A stretch of 64,000 nt of DNA from Seriola aureovittata (lineage: Eukaryota; Chordata; Actinopteri; Carangiformes; Carangidae): NCBI RefSeq assembly GCF_021018895.1, contig NC_079373.1:9954501-10018500 (forward strand), read 5' to 3'. Shown here in pieces: positions 37,201 through 47,000 of this stretch (positions are counted from its first letter, which is position 1; every line of letters starts with the position of its first letter). The position numbers and the translations under genes are program-made. The notes under the pieces are model-generated. The model ran no database searches and was not told where the DNA came from. It saw only the letters and a program-made list of their open reading frames with translations.

Positions 37201-39192
37201 ATAACTATGAAAATGATTGTTTGGGTCTTACGTTTACAGCCTGTAACTATCATCAGACTTTCAAGTGTGGGAATTAATCCCTCAGCTGCCGAGGTTTTTG
37301 ACAGACCTTTCATATTTTAGGTGGTGCTCAGCCCTGAACATGCAGCTTGTTTCCTTTGATTTGAACCTGCATTTTCAAAAATGGCTACACGAAAAAGAAC
37401 TTAAGACCAAAACATAACATTAAGCGATACAGCGCCGTGTTGCTGCTGCTGAGATGAGACAAAGAGGGTGGGAGAGATAGTAAAGAGTCCTGGAGGGTGC
37501 AGAGTGCTTACGCATGAGCATAAATCATAAAATCATAAAATCATTTCACACTATGAAATGGATGAGGTCACTGGTGAATACAAATGAATGTAGATTTAAG
37601 AAAATGTAGACAGAACAGAGGAACTGAAGCATATTGCTTTGAATCAGAAATGGGTTGTGAATTGCAGCAGAGGTGACTCATTAGTTATCTACGTGTTCTC
37701 TCCTGAACACCGAGCCCAACACTTGTCACGTATCGTCATCATGACAGGGAGACTATTGTGCATCTGATAATTGCTTATTTTTCTATAGATGGAAAAGTCC
37801 ATCTACGGGTCTGCCACTTTCAGACTCAACAATTATTAGATGGATTGCCAGGAAATTTTGTCAAAATTCGGGATGGATTGTAATAACTTCTGGTAGAGGC
37901 ATAGAGGCAGCCCAGGCTGCTATGACCTGCACGTCATCCCGTCTCTCTCCCCAACTTTTCTGTCTCTCTCTCAAACTGTGGCTATCAAAATAAAGACAGT
38001 AAATGCATTAAAAAAATACTTTGAATTTCCTGACTTTTTCCTGTAGTGCCACCAACAGGTCTGAAAATTAATTCAAATTCTTGTAAAACTAATGACATTC
38101 CATTCAGCCTTAGCTGTACTTTTTGTTTAGTGGTAATTATGAAATATTAGCTTGCTAACAGGCATCATGGTTACACTTACTGAACATCAGCCATTGTCAT
38201 TGTGAGCATGTTAGCAAGCTTACATTTTGAATATCACTTCTTAAAACAAGCTTTTTCAGAGAGGCTTTTCTTAAACTCGTGTCTACAGTTTTGGCTTTAT
38301 AAAAATGTAACTTTGTGTATTGTTTTAAACTTTCGGTGGCCATTGTGGCCAGATGAGCAGAAACAAGCTACAAACACAACACTGTCATGGCAAACTCGTT
38401 TCTGGACACCTTTAGCTCTGTTTTTGGTCTCTACCAACTCCTGAGGGAAATATCTCACTCTTTAGTCACTAAATGATCCACTATGTTTACCAGCTAGATA
38501 CCAACTAACCAAGTTTTTTTTACTAAAAACTGCCACCTGCTATGAGAGCGGTCAGACTCAGCCAGAACAGAGTCAAGTGATCATTTTCTGTGTGTTTGTC
38601 ACTACAAATGATCCCTGTCATGTGATCCATTATTAATATAAAATATCTATTATAGACACTAAATCCATCAGTGCTTATTGATGGAAATGAACTGGTTAAT
38701 TCTGCTTACCATTACAGCTTTGAGTCCTCATTGGGATGCTGACATGAACTTCAACATCAGCATCCCCGAGCTCTGCCTCATGCGCTTCTGTGTCCGAGAT
38801 CAGACCGGCCTTCTCAGCAGCGAGTTTGTGGGCCAGTACACTCTGCCCTTCACCAGCCTGAAGAAAGGTGAGCCACAGAGGCAGCGGGTGGGGGGTTGGG
38901 AGTCAAATGGAGATAAATTACATGGAGGTGACATTGCGTGACCAATTATTGTATTTCCCTTCATTCACCATGTCAGCATTACTGAAGGTTGGCCTCTGCT
39001 CTGTGCTTCAGTTTTTATGGAAATGCTCCACTGTATCTATATGATGCTTATGTATTTAGCAGCTATACATACATTTCTTTTCATGCCCCCCTTCCTTCTC
39101 CACTTCCAGGCTACCGCTGGGTGCCTCTCCTGTCCCGAGACGGATGCAGCCTGGATCCAGCCTCCCTCTTTGTTTTTGTCTGGTATTCCTAA
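22818..39192 (+). CDS. plcz1: Phosphoinositide phospholipase C, zeta type (11 coding exons found)
   Basis: The enzyme hydrolyses PIP2 to IP3 and diacylglycerol; mammalian PLC-zeta is the sperm Ca2+-oscillation factor. Exons: 22818-23013, 25538-25739, 28295-28439, 28746-28898, 30549-30737, 30851-31007, 32080-32196, 33903-34075, 35998-36124, 38718-38867, 39110-39192. All phases join, giving 561 residues from the ATG at 22824. The order is second EF-hand lobe (1-65), X domain (about 85-235), X-Y linker (about 243-295), Y domain (about 296-412) and C2 domain (about 425-555). Catalytic residues are intact: SSHNTYL (His ~111), EIDCWDG and VYHGYT (His ~156). The C-terminus, [14 protein letters not shown], resembles mammalian PLCZ1, and the plekha5/pik3c2g neighbours match human PLCZ1 synteny. 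No PH exon was found and the first EF-hand pair is missing. PLCD4-like is the alternative; PLC identity itself is certain. Confidence 0.85.
23215..23335. repeat. AAGTAC-rich dispersed repeat
   Basis: A run of motifs such as AAGTACTGTAAAAGTACC, GTACTTAAGCACAGTAC and TGTACTTAAATACC in plcz1 intron 1. I recognise this from memory as the end of a common teleost element. Non-coding. Confidence 0.5.
24070..25372 (-). repeat. Dispersed repeat copy split by a LINE insertion
   Basis: On the minus strand, GCTAAATGCAAGCATCAGC... and TAGCAGGTAGTGTTTACCAT (25372-25289) continue, after the LINE, with TTTAGCATGTTAGCCTGC (24355-24335) and end near TAGCCATGCTAGTGG (about 24080-24094 on the plus strand). Put together these fragments restore the same order of motifs seen in the intact copy at 20.7-21.2 kb. 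The interruption is the element at 24363-25281. Confidence 0.65.
24363..25281 (-). mobile_element. 5'-truncated L2/Rex1-like non-LTR retrotransposon
   Basis: The minus strand encodes the C-terminal part of a reverse transcriptase from about 25299 to 24664: motifs [58 protein letters not shown] and [21 protein letters not shown] frameshift breaks the frame just after RGPCF. The 3' end carries GCTTTATAAATAAAGCTGGAT followed by repeats of TGGAT, typical of fish L2/Rex1 tails. The heptamer GATGATC occurs at both edges (24356-24362 and 25282-25288) and fits a target-site duplication. The RT catalytic core is absent, so the copy is a dead 5' truncation. It lies in plcz1 intron 1, antisense to the gene. 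Confidence 0.85.
25538..28898 (+). other. plcz1: plcz1 X-domain exons
   Basis: Three exons (25538-25739, 28295-28439, 28746-28898) encode [59 protein letters not shown] and [19 protein letters not shown]. These carry both catalytic histidines and the Ca2+ ligands (Asn after His 111, Glu 141, Asp 143). Junction codons are restored cleanly: G+CC gives Ala and TG+T gives Cys. The acceptor of the middle exon is GGCACAG, directly preceded by a TG repeat. Skipping that 145-nt exon would shift the frame and remove the second catalytic histidine. Confidence 0.9.
28212..28285. repeat. (TG)n microsatellite next to a plcz1 acceptor
   Basis: About 74 bp of TG/GT repeat, interrupted once by GTGGTG near 28255, ending 9 bp before the acceptor of the plcz1 exon at 28295. 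In the RNA it is a UG tract occupying the place of the polypyrimidine tract. Confidence 0.95.
36405..36770 (+). repeat. Dispersed repeat (GCTAGC family), partial copy
   Basis: Contains GCCATGCTAGCTGCTC near 36415, TGACCTGATGATGGAGCTAG near 36501, TTCATGGCAATCCATCCATCC near 36703 and GACCAAAGTGGTGGACTGG near 36723, in the same order as in the 20.7-21.2 kb copy. It lies in plcz1 intron 9. Confidence 0.65.
37795..38225 (-). repeat. Dispersed repeat (GCTAGC family), degenerate reverse copy
   Basis: Reverse-orientation remnants include GATGGATTGCCAGGAAATTTTG near 37839, TAGCTTGCTAACAGGC near 38148 and ATTGTGAGCATGTTAGCAAGC near 38199. It is more diverged than the other copies and interrupted in the middle. 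It lies in plcz1 intron 9. Confidence 0.5.
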
Positions 39193-39326
39193 AAACAGCT
39201 CTCCCTATCAGACTCTCTCTCTCTCACTCTATCACTCTCACTCACACACACACACACACATACACACACACCTCACCAACAGATAGAGAAGCGTGGCTGA
39301 TGCAGCAACAACAACAAAAATATATA

Positions 39327-39386
39327 AATAAATCAAAAGCACCATTTCCTCAGATATAAATACCAGTTTTATTGTTAGAAAATAAA
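39327..39386 (+). terminator. plcz1: Polyadenylation signals of plcz1
   Basis: AATAAA hexamers at 39327-39332 and 39381-39386 follow the plcz1 stop codon by 135 and 190 bp. Either could direct 3' end formation, giving a short 3' UTR. A TTTATT at 39367-39372 is an AATAAA on the opposite strand and could serve the convergent pik3c2g transcript. Confidence 0.6.
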
Positions 39387-39918
39387 TGTGCCTTTCTCTA
39401 CTGCCTGCACACTGTGCTGCAAAGGCAAACAGGAGAAGAATAACTCTCTGCTAGAATCACACAAGTAATGCAGGAATCCCTCGAGTGACATATTTGGCTC
39501 TTATAATAAAATGAATAATTGATGCATGTACAATTATTGTGGTAGAGTTGATCACACATAAGACAACCAAGCACAATATAGTGTTTTTGATTAATCATCT
39601 TTTCAAAAACAATTGATGTCATTCTTATGTTGGGGCTGAAATTGTTGTGCGATGCCAGGATACATTAATACTCCATGAACATTACTATGAAAGAGTAGCA
39701 GCCAGCATTTTCTTCCAAGCCTACCTCCCTGTGAGAGACCCAGCAGGGAATAATATAAATAGCATTCACAGAGGTATACATTATTGAACCAAATCCAGTG
39801 CAGGGGAGTCTATTTCTATCCTCGTTCATCACTAAATCCTATGAATGAGGCTGAGGGGAGTACGGGTCAGCGGGCCTGTCAGGAGGAGAACGGCATTAAG
39901 ACCTGCCTTAGCCTTGAA

Positions 39919-39938
39919 AGAGAGAGAGAGTGTGTGTG

Positions 39939-39973
<35 letters not shown>

Positions 39974-39974
39974 A
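39919..39974. repeat. (AG)n-(TG)n compound microsatellite
   Basis: An AG tract runs directly into a TG tract of about 44 bp between the convergent plcz1 and pik3c2g 3' ends. Confidence 0.95.
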
Positions 39975-40804
39975 GGTTCTTTTTCAGGGGTGTTTTTGTG
40001 GGCATCTGAGTGTCTGCCTTTGCGGGTTTTGTGCATGCATGTGTATAACTGTATTTGAATGCCACTGACGGATAAGACAAAGATGGGGTGGGGGGTGGGT
40101 GTTAACTCAGCCCCTCAGGCCAGAGAGGCAGTGTTGTCATCCTGCTCACACACTCTCCTAGCCCCTCTCCTCCCTTCCTCACCCTCCTGCCTCCCACCTC
40201 CAATTCCACTGGTCAAGGACACAGTTGACACAGCCCAAAGGGACAAACACATTCAGTCTGGGCAGGTAACAAGCAGGCAGCTCCTAACAGCACTGCATCA
40301 CCTCCCCCTTACGCTGTCACATTGACAGTCTCGACCACACACATTTACAACAACAGTTTTCACTCACAGTGACAAAAACAAAGTTTAAGTAGAAATGAAA
40401 GTGCAAATATGATAATAAAAGTAATAGTTTCTCTCCTTTATCCATCACCGAAGGTACATCCATAAAATCAGACTTAGTTAGCAAATGTCATATGATTAAC
40501 ATTTAAAAATAAATGGAAGAGGTGAATGATGCTTCACACAGTAAACAGTCTCTTTCTCTGAGTATTTTTTACTCAGCTTTGTAACTTTATCCAAACACCC
40601 CATCCACTGCCAGTGTATTCAGCTCTGGACTGAGGTTAGGTTGCATCTGATAAATAGGTAAAAATGTCAGTGCAGAGTTCCTCCTCTCAGTGAGTTTGTC
40701 TCCCTTTAACAGTCTGAAAAAAAATCTCTGAATGGATTCTCTCCTCTCCCTCAGTGCAGCTGCACCCCCTGCTGGCAGCAAGCGTACAGTGCAGCGCTCT
40801 GATG

Positions 40805-43800
40805 TCAGATTGCACAGTTCCCCAGGGGAAACCATGTTTCCGTGTCAAGCAGCTTGTCATCCAGTTTAATGTTGGTTGCAGCCACAAAAGTCTTCTTGCT
40901 CTTCACTGTCACTTCCAGCACCATCCCATAGAGCAGTGAGACAGAATTATACTCCAGCTGTGAACAGGAGGCAGATATTTTAGTTGTCAAACAGCTCCGC
41001 ATTCAGAACACGCAGTAAGTAATTTTAGAATATTTGTACTGTACTGTTTGGCTTTTATCTGAAATTTCAGGAACAGGAACAGGATGGGGTTTTTTGTTCT
41101 AGTCATTTGAATCTGTTAAGGCTTTACTTTGCAACACAGAAGTAAGACGCTGTTAAGTTCGTGGGAAGCTACTGGTCAGAGTCTGCTGGATTCAACACTC
41201 AAAGATCACATCAGACTCGCACAGTGAGGAGAGTGGCGCCGCAGGCAGAGCTCACAGTAAAAGTGAACATTAGAACTTTGAGTGACAGCACATTGTCTCA
41301 AGAGGGACTAGATATACAAAAAAATATAAAAAATTAAAATGATTAATATTTAAGTTTGTCAATACTGAATGAATATGAGCCTAGTAAGCATCTCTTCCAC
41401 CACAGCCTAATTTTTTTACTACTCTCTGCACTAGGTTGCTGTACTATACTGGTTTTGTACAGTGGGGTAGGTTTCATCACTTTTCGTAAAGTTGACGCCG
41501 AAATAACAGGTTGTTTTGGCCTCGTGGGGACATTAGGAACAAACTGAACACAACACTGACATATTATCACCTAATATGGAAACTGTAGCCGATTTACACA
41601 TCCAGCAGACAAGAAGCAACATTACCGTTCATTTGAGGTTGTGCATATGTTCACCCGATGAATTTAAGTCCAATATTTTCTCTCTTTTAGCTCTAATGTT
41701 GGTGTCCCATCAATTTCTGAGGCTCTTCAGCTGCTGAATACACCACTGTGTTCATCAGCTAGTTGCACAGCTAGTCTGTTCCCTTGTGTAAAACATATGT
41801 TCATATATTGAGGGTATCAGAGAAGGGGATTTACCAGTTCATTGAAAGTGGGGTTGTCATTATTGCGGACCACCTTTGTCTTCCTCTTGGAGCGCTGGTG
41901 AGGGTCCGGTCTCAGACGCGTGACCACGTAGGCGTCAGGGTTAGAGCCGTTTGCCTGCTTCTGTTGAAAAACAAAAGGCCAAAGGTGACAGCCTGCTCTT
42001 GAGTATTTCTGAGGAAGAACACATTTACTATGTTTGCTTTCATCTTGTATAATGATCCAAACAATGCAATGATAAGAGTGAAGCAAACTCACAACGTTCT
42101 TCAGGTGTTTTACCAAGACCGAGAGCTTAGAGTTAGCGTAAGAAATGTACAGCTGGATCTGAGGACGGGCTCCTGCAATAGATCAGTGCGTCAGTGCCAG
42201 TAAATCATTGCATAGCATATCTTATATATAAACGATCATCAGTTTCCCCCAGACATAGCACAGAATCAACCTTCACATTTAAAATATTGCCTTTAGCAGC
42301 AAAGTGTTCTTTTCATTTGAATCTTTTATAATCTTTTTTTATGCATCCACTTTTTATTTAAGAGCAGAAAATTACCTGTCGCCACACTTTCTTGGACTAT
42401 GGTGGGGCCATCCAGGAACAAGCTGCAGACATATTCATTCTGCAGGAGCCCGAGTGAGATGGGATAGCCAGTTAGAGCCAAGCATAACAAAAGATCACAA
42501 CAGAGAGAAATCAACCAGTGATGCAGAGTGAGGAACTTACTCCCTTGCATGGTCCCTCAAAAAGCTGTTTTAGGTATTTATTCAGCAGAGACATCTTCCT
42601 GGCTGGAGTGAATGACATCTTATACCAGCTAGGAAACCTTTAAGGTGAGATGCATCAAATTATGTTATAACCAAGAAGGAAATTCAAAATAAAATAAAAG
42701 AGCCATCGTATGTGAGCTGGATGTGCATGTTTTTTTCTTCACTCACTGAGGCAGCATGGATTCAATGAAGTATTTCTGCAGCTGCTTATGGATCAGCTCA
42801 AACTGCCCGAATGTCTTCTCACTGGTCAGATAACCATCGTGAATGGTTACTCTCAGAGCATAGATCTGCAAATCAAACAAAACGAATGCTTTCATGAGGA
42901 TGCAGGGTGAATAAATGAGGACTGACTGTTGATAACCCAGGATCCATGTTGAAACTCCAAGGCAGGTGCTACATGTCGTCCATGTTCTTAAACAGCTGAT
43001 TCCCACCTAACTCCATCAACGCTCTCTAGTAACTGGCCCACAGCTGATGGGAGGATTTGTAAAGTGTTTTATAGTGCATCTGTCTTAAATCTTGACTTGA
43101 TAAAGTTTATTATAATTTTTATTGTTATTAACTCCGTTAAGAATGTTACAAGGGAATAAAACCCATGCAGGGTGATCCTATAATTTACAATTTGTTTATT
43201 AGACCTCTGCAAAATAAACTCAAGGGGTTTTGCCTCCATAACCACAAGCATTCAGATAATTACTCTTAACCAAGCAGCTTCTTTACGGGTTTATCTGTTT
43301 TATGTTTCCTTTGTTTAAGTATTTATCAGAGAATCCAAATTAAAAAAAAGAATGTGGGAAACTGAATTTGCGTGTTTATACTGTGCTAACAAAACAAGCA
43401 CTACTAGCACGCAGAAGCAGAGAAAATTATGAGTTCCCACATGCTTATATTTAACTTTTGATCTATTGGGAAACCATTTATTTATACTACTGGGCAACTT
43501 GAGAAAATCTCGGTGCTTCTGCTTTGACTGAAAAGGCGCTTCATTCTACCTTCAAAGAGTTTAACCTGACATCAGGAAGCCTGTTCCGATCAAAGAGCAG
43601 TGAAATGCCAACAAACACCAGTAACAGTCCTCAGTCGACTCTGGAGGCTGAGGGAATAGAGACACATCCTGTGAGTGTGTGACAGCAAACACACACACAG
43701 TCAGCTGAGTGCCAGGGGTTACTCCTCTCAGACCAAATATGTGTGAACTTCCTGTCAGTTCCACATGTTTCATCAGCTCCCCTGGCTACGAGGATCCAAC

Positions 43801-44088
43801 ACAAAGCTCTGTGGTGCATCAGACAAAATCTCTCAGTGACATTTTGTTATAAAAATGAAAACTGAGGCCAGCGTCTTCTGTCTGAATTACCAAAGCACAA
43901 AGAATACATGCTGCCTCACCACATCTTTTCCCTTGACGGTGTATCCCTGGATAACAGCTTCTTGGATGTTGTTGCTGGGACTGGGGATGCCCTCCCTGGC
44001 TCTTGATTCTTGTTTCTTCCCTTGAGCCATGCTGTGTGTCAGGAAGTTAAACTTCACTGCAACACAGCCCATGCTCTCTTTGATCTTC
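40805..44088 (-). other. pik3c2g: pik3c2g exons 27-33: PX and C-terminal C2 domains
   Basis: Exons: 44088-43920, 42865-42747, 42637-42541, 42439-42376, 42172-42093, 41960-41835, 40957-40805 (stop at 40805-40807). The PX domain covers [32 protein letters not shown] and [20 protein letters not shown]. The C-terminal C2 covers [38 protein letters not shown] and [17 protein letters not shown] 1.05-kb intron separates exons 27 and 28. Confidence 0.88.
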
Positions 44089-47000
44089 CTACATCAGGGA
44101 CAAACACATATAATAAGTGTCACATTAATACAACTGCAGAACTAAAACAGGAGAAGAAATGATTTGGCTCGAACGACAGACTGCGTACATTTTCTGTGTT
44201 GTGCATTAAATTACTTTGTAAAGTAGGATGTGGCCTCCAGGTCAGTGTCATGAGGTCTGAGGTTGTTCTGGACATACTGCAGGTCGTTAGAGTCCTTCAG
44301 TTCTGGCATACCTGCGTTCAGCATCTGGAAACCACACGAATGAAAAGATGTTCTATATCACATTATCTACTCTCAGATATAGCTGTAACCTTATTACTGA
44401 GGAGATGTTATTCAGTAAAGGTCTTACCAGCTCCAATAAGCTGAGTATCAGTGCAGAGCGCCGTCTGATTATGTTGTAAGCTTCACAGCAGAGCTCCACA
44501 AAGCGATGCAACCACTGAGGCTTCTGCCCCCCACCTGTGATGAAGTGCTGCATCTCAGATGTAAAGATGAATGGTGACCGGTCCCTAGCATTGCAAAAAA
44601 GAAAAAAAAGTGGTGGATAGTTCTTGTTAATACACAACATTGTTTTTGACTTGACATTTTTATGCATCTCTCTGCTACTCAAACACAAACACCACTCTTC
44701 ACTTTCAAAATGCTGCTTGCCTTTTTTATTGACTTGCCTTTTAAAGTTTCCAAACTTCTGTGCATTGCCCATAATTTTGCCAAAGTCAATGTGGAACATG
44801 TGTCCACTGTGTTTCAACATGATGTTGTCGTTGTGGCGGTCACAGATCCCCAGGATGAACGTGGCAACGCACCACCCTGCGCACGAGTGGATGAAGTTCA
44901 TCACAGCCTGCACATACACAGTGGGGGAAGGTTACACAATGTAACATAAACATGTCACAGCAAACTGAATATTCAAGAGTACAGTCAAGCATCTACAATA
45001 GTAAAGTAGAAGATATCAAAGATTTTGTAGTGGTCTTAACCTTCTCATAATCCTCCTTAGTTTTATTCCACATATGGAACCATTTCTCCAGTGTGTCCTC
45101 ACGAAGGGTCCCACCCAGACCCCACTCCTGCTGAATCTTCCCCAGGGTCACTGCCTCTGGAACCACTTCCACCAGACCTGACAACCACATAGAATATAAG
45201 CATAAGCAGTGAAAAAGATAGAGATACAAGACAAGGGAACTACTAATGTACATTCAAAAACACAAGTAAATCAAACAGACCCTGAGCTTTGCCTGTAGAA
45301 AGACACCTATAGGTGACCATTCGGAGGTCCAGCCCCTCCTGCAGCCACACCCTGTCCATCACACGGACTATCTGAAGTACCAGCATGTCCTGACGCAGGT
45401 TATCTCCTGTCTGAACAACACATGTTCTTTGACTCAGCAAAAGAGAGTGACATGAATTCTTTATTTTCCCTTGAAGGGAACTGGGAGAAAGACAACGTTG
45501 ATCAATAAAGTACCACACCTTGCAGATGACACTGACGTTCTTAGACAGAGGGTCAGTACTGATGAACGTGATCCCCAGAGGAGCAGCATTAGAGTTGTAG
45601 AACTTACAAGCCTATAAGTAACATATGAAAGGAGTAAGCACTGTGTGTATATTAAATAAGAGTAATGATATATAGGTGTAATGTGTTGTGTGACGTTCTT
45701 ACATCCAAGGCAACTGCCTTAACACGGACTGCAGGATCCAGTGGCAGACAGCAGCTGATCCCATCTTTGAAGAAGTCATCGATCTTCTGCTTTTCTTTGT
45801 TCAACACATTCTGCAGAGAAATTCATTCAATGAAAAAATGGAAAAAATAAAATGTATAACTTGCACATTTATAGTCATTAACAGTAGAGGATTAGGAGTC
45901 AGTACGTGAGTGCATACATGAATGGGTAGATGAGAGATCTATTTACAAACCTTACGTCGAGCCTTGTCGGCGGTACGGACATTCTCAGCCACCTGTACAA
46001 GCACGGACACCAGTCGGGTTTCATGCTCAAGCTCCTGCCTCAGTGTCTGGCCACAACAGTGCCGCAGAACAGCCTTTATCTTACTGTACCAACTCTGGTA
46101 ATAGGGGTCGCTGTGGGCATCCTCCAGCAGCCTGCCAGCATAGAAAACAATAATACATGATGATGATAATAAATTAACTTTACTGTACACAGTGCATGAA
46201 AACACAGAAACTAACACAAAAGCAAAGATATCAGTGTATTTTGCATAAAGTAGTATTACTTTATATTCATTTCTTTTTCAACATTACTGGTGATGAATGA
46301 GATTTTACTTTCATGCAAACTGTCATTATGTTGATTCAGTGAACGAAACTACAACAGTGCTCCAAATCTACATCCCTTCAGTTTGATGACTCTGCTGCTC
46401 ACCAGAAGAGTTGCTGGGCCAATCGTATGTTCCTCATTGATCTCTCCAACAGCAGCATCACCAGAGGTCCATCCAGCTCCCACTCACTCTTCAGAGCCTG
46501 CAGGACAAGATGATTGATCATACACGTCACACATGACATCAAACTACTGAGGAATCTACGAAGTGTTCCCCCTTTACTACTAATACTGTTTCTTCCTGTG
46601 CTGAAATATTAACTTGTAAAGCTACTGATACCTGAAGGATAACATGGAGGTGAGTATGAATTGTATTTTGTCCACTCAGAGTGAGTAATAGTTAGTGGTG
46701 GATGTTAGTGTGCTCACCTGGACCAGCTGTGGCAGATACACCTCCAGGTCTTCATCTGGGATCTGTTTAAAGAATTGAACTGCAGCACGCCGCACAGTCT
46801 GATCATGAAAACTGAAAAAGACATATTAAAGTTACCAAACAAGACTGATGGAAACCTGAATCATTGTTGCGATCATGGCCGTAACTTTAGGTTACTGGTC
46901 TGCTTGTCGTATTAAGATTACTGTTCCTACAAAACCAAATTATATTTCTATTCATAAATTAATGTATTTCTAGTTACACACACAGTTTTCTTATGCTTTT

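Larger units (their letters stand above)
30549..39192 (+). other. plcz1: plcz1 X-Y linker, Y-domain and C2 exons
   Basis: Exon 30549-30737 encodes [14 protein letters not shown] then a strongly acidic linker ([14 protein letters not shown]) and a short basic end. Exons 30851-31007, 32080-32196 and 33903-34075 form the Y domain ([66 protein letters not shown]). Exons 35998-36124, 38718-38867 and 39110-39192 form the C2 domain ([55 protein letters not shown]). The stop TAA is at 39190-39192. Confidence 0.9.

Noticed and set aside
44624..44949. Two overlapping plus-strand frames of about 100 codons
   Set aside because: They are antisense to the pik3c2g kinase exon encoding DRHND and DFG, and have no similarity of their own.
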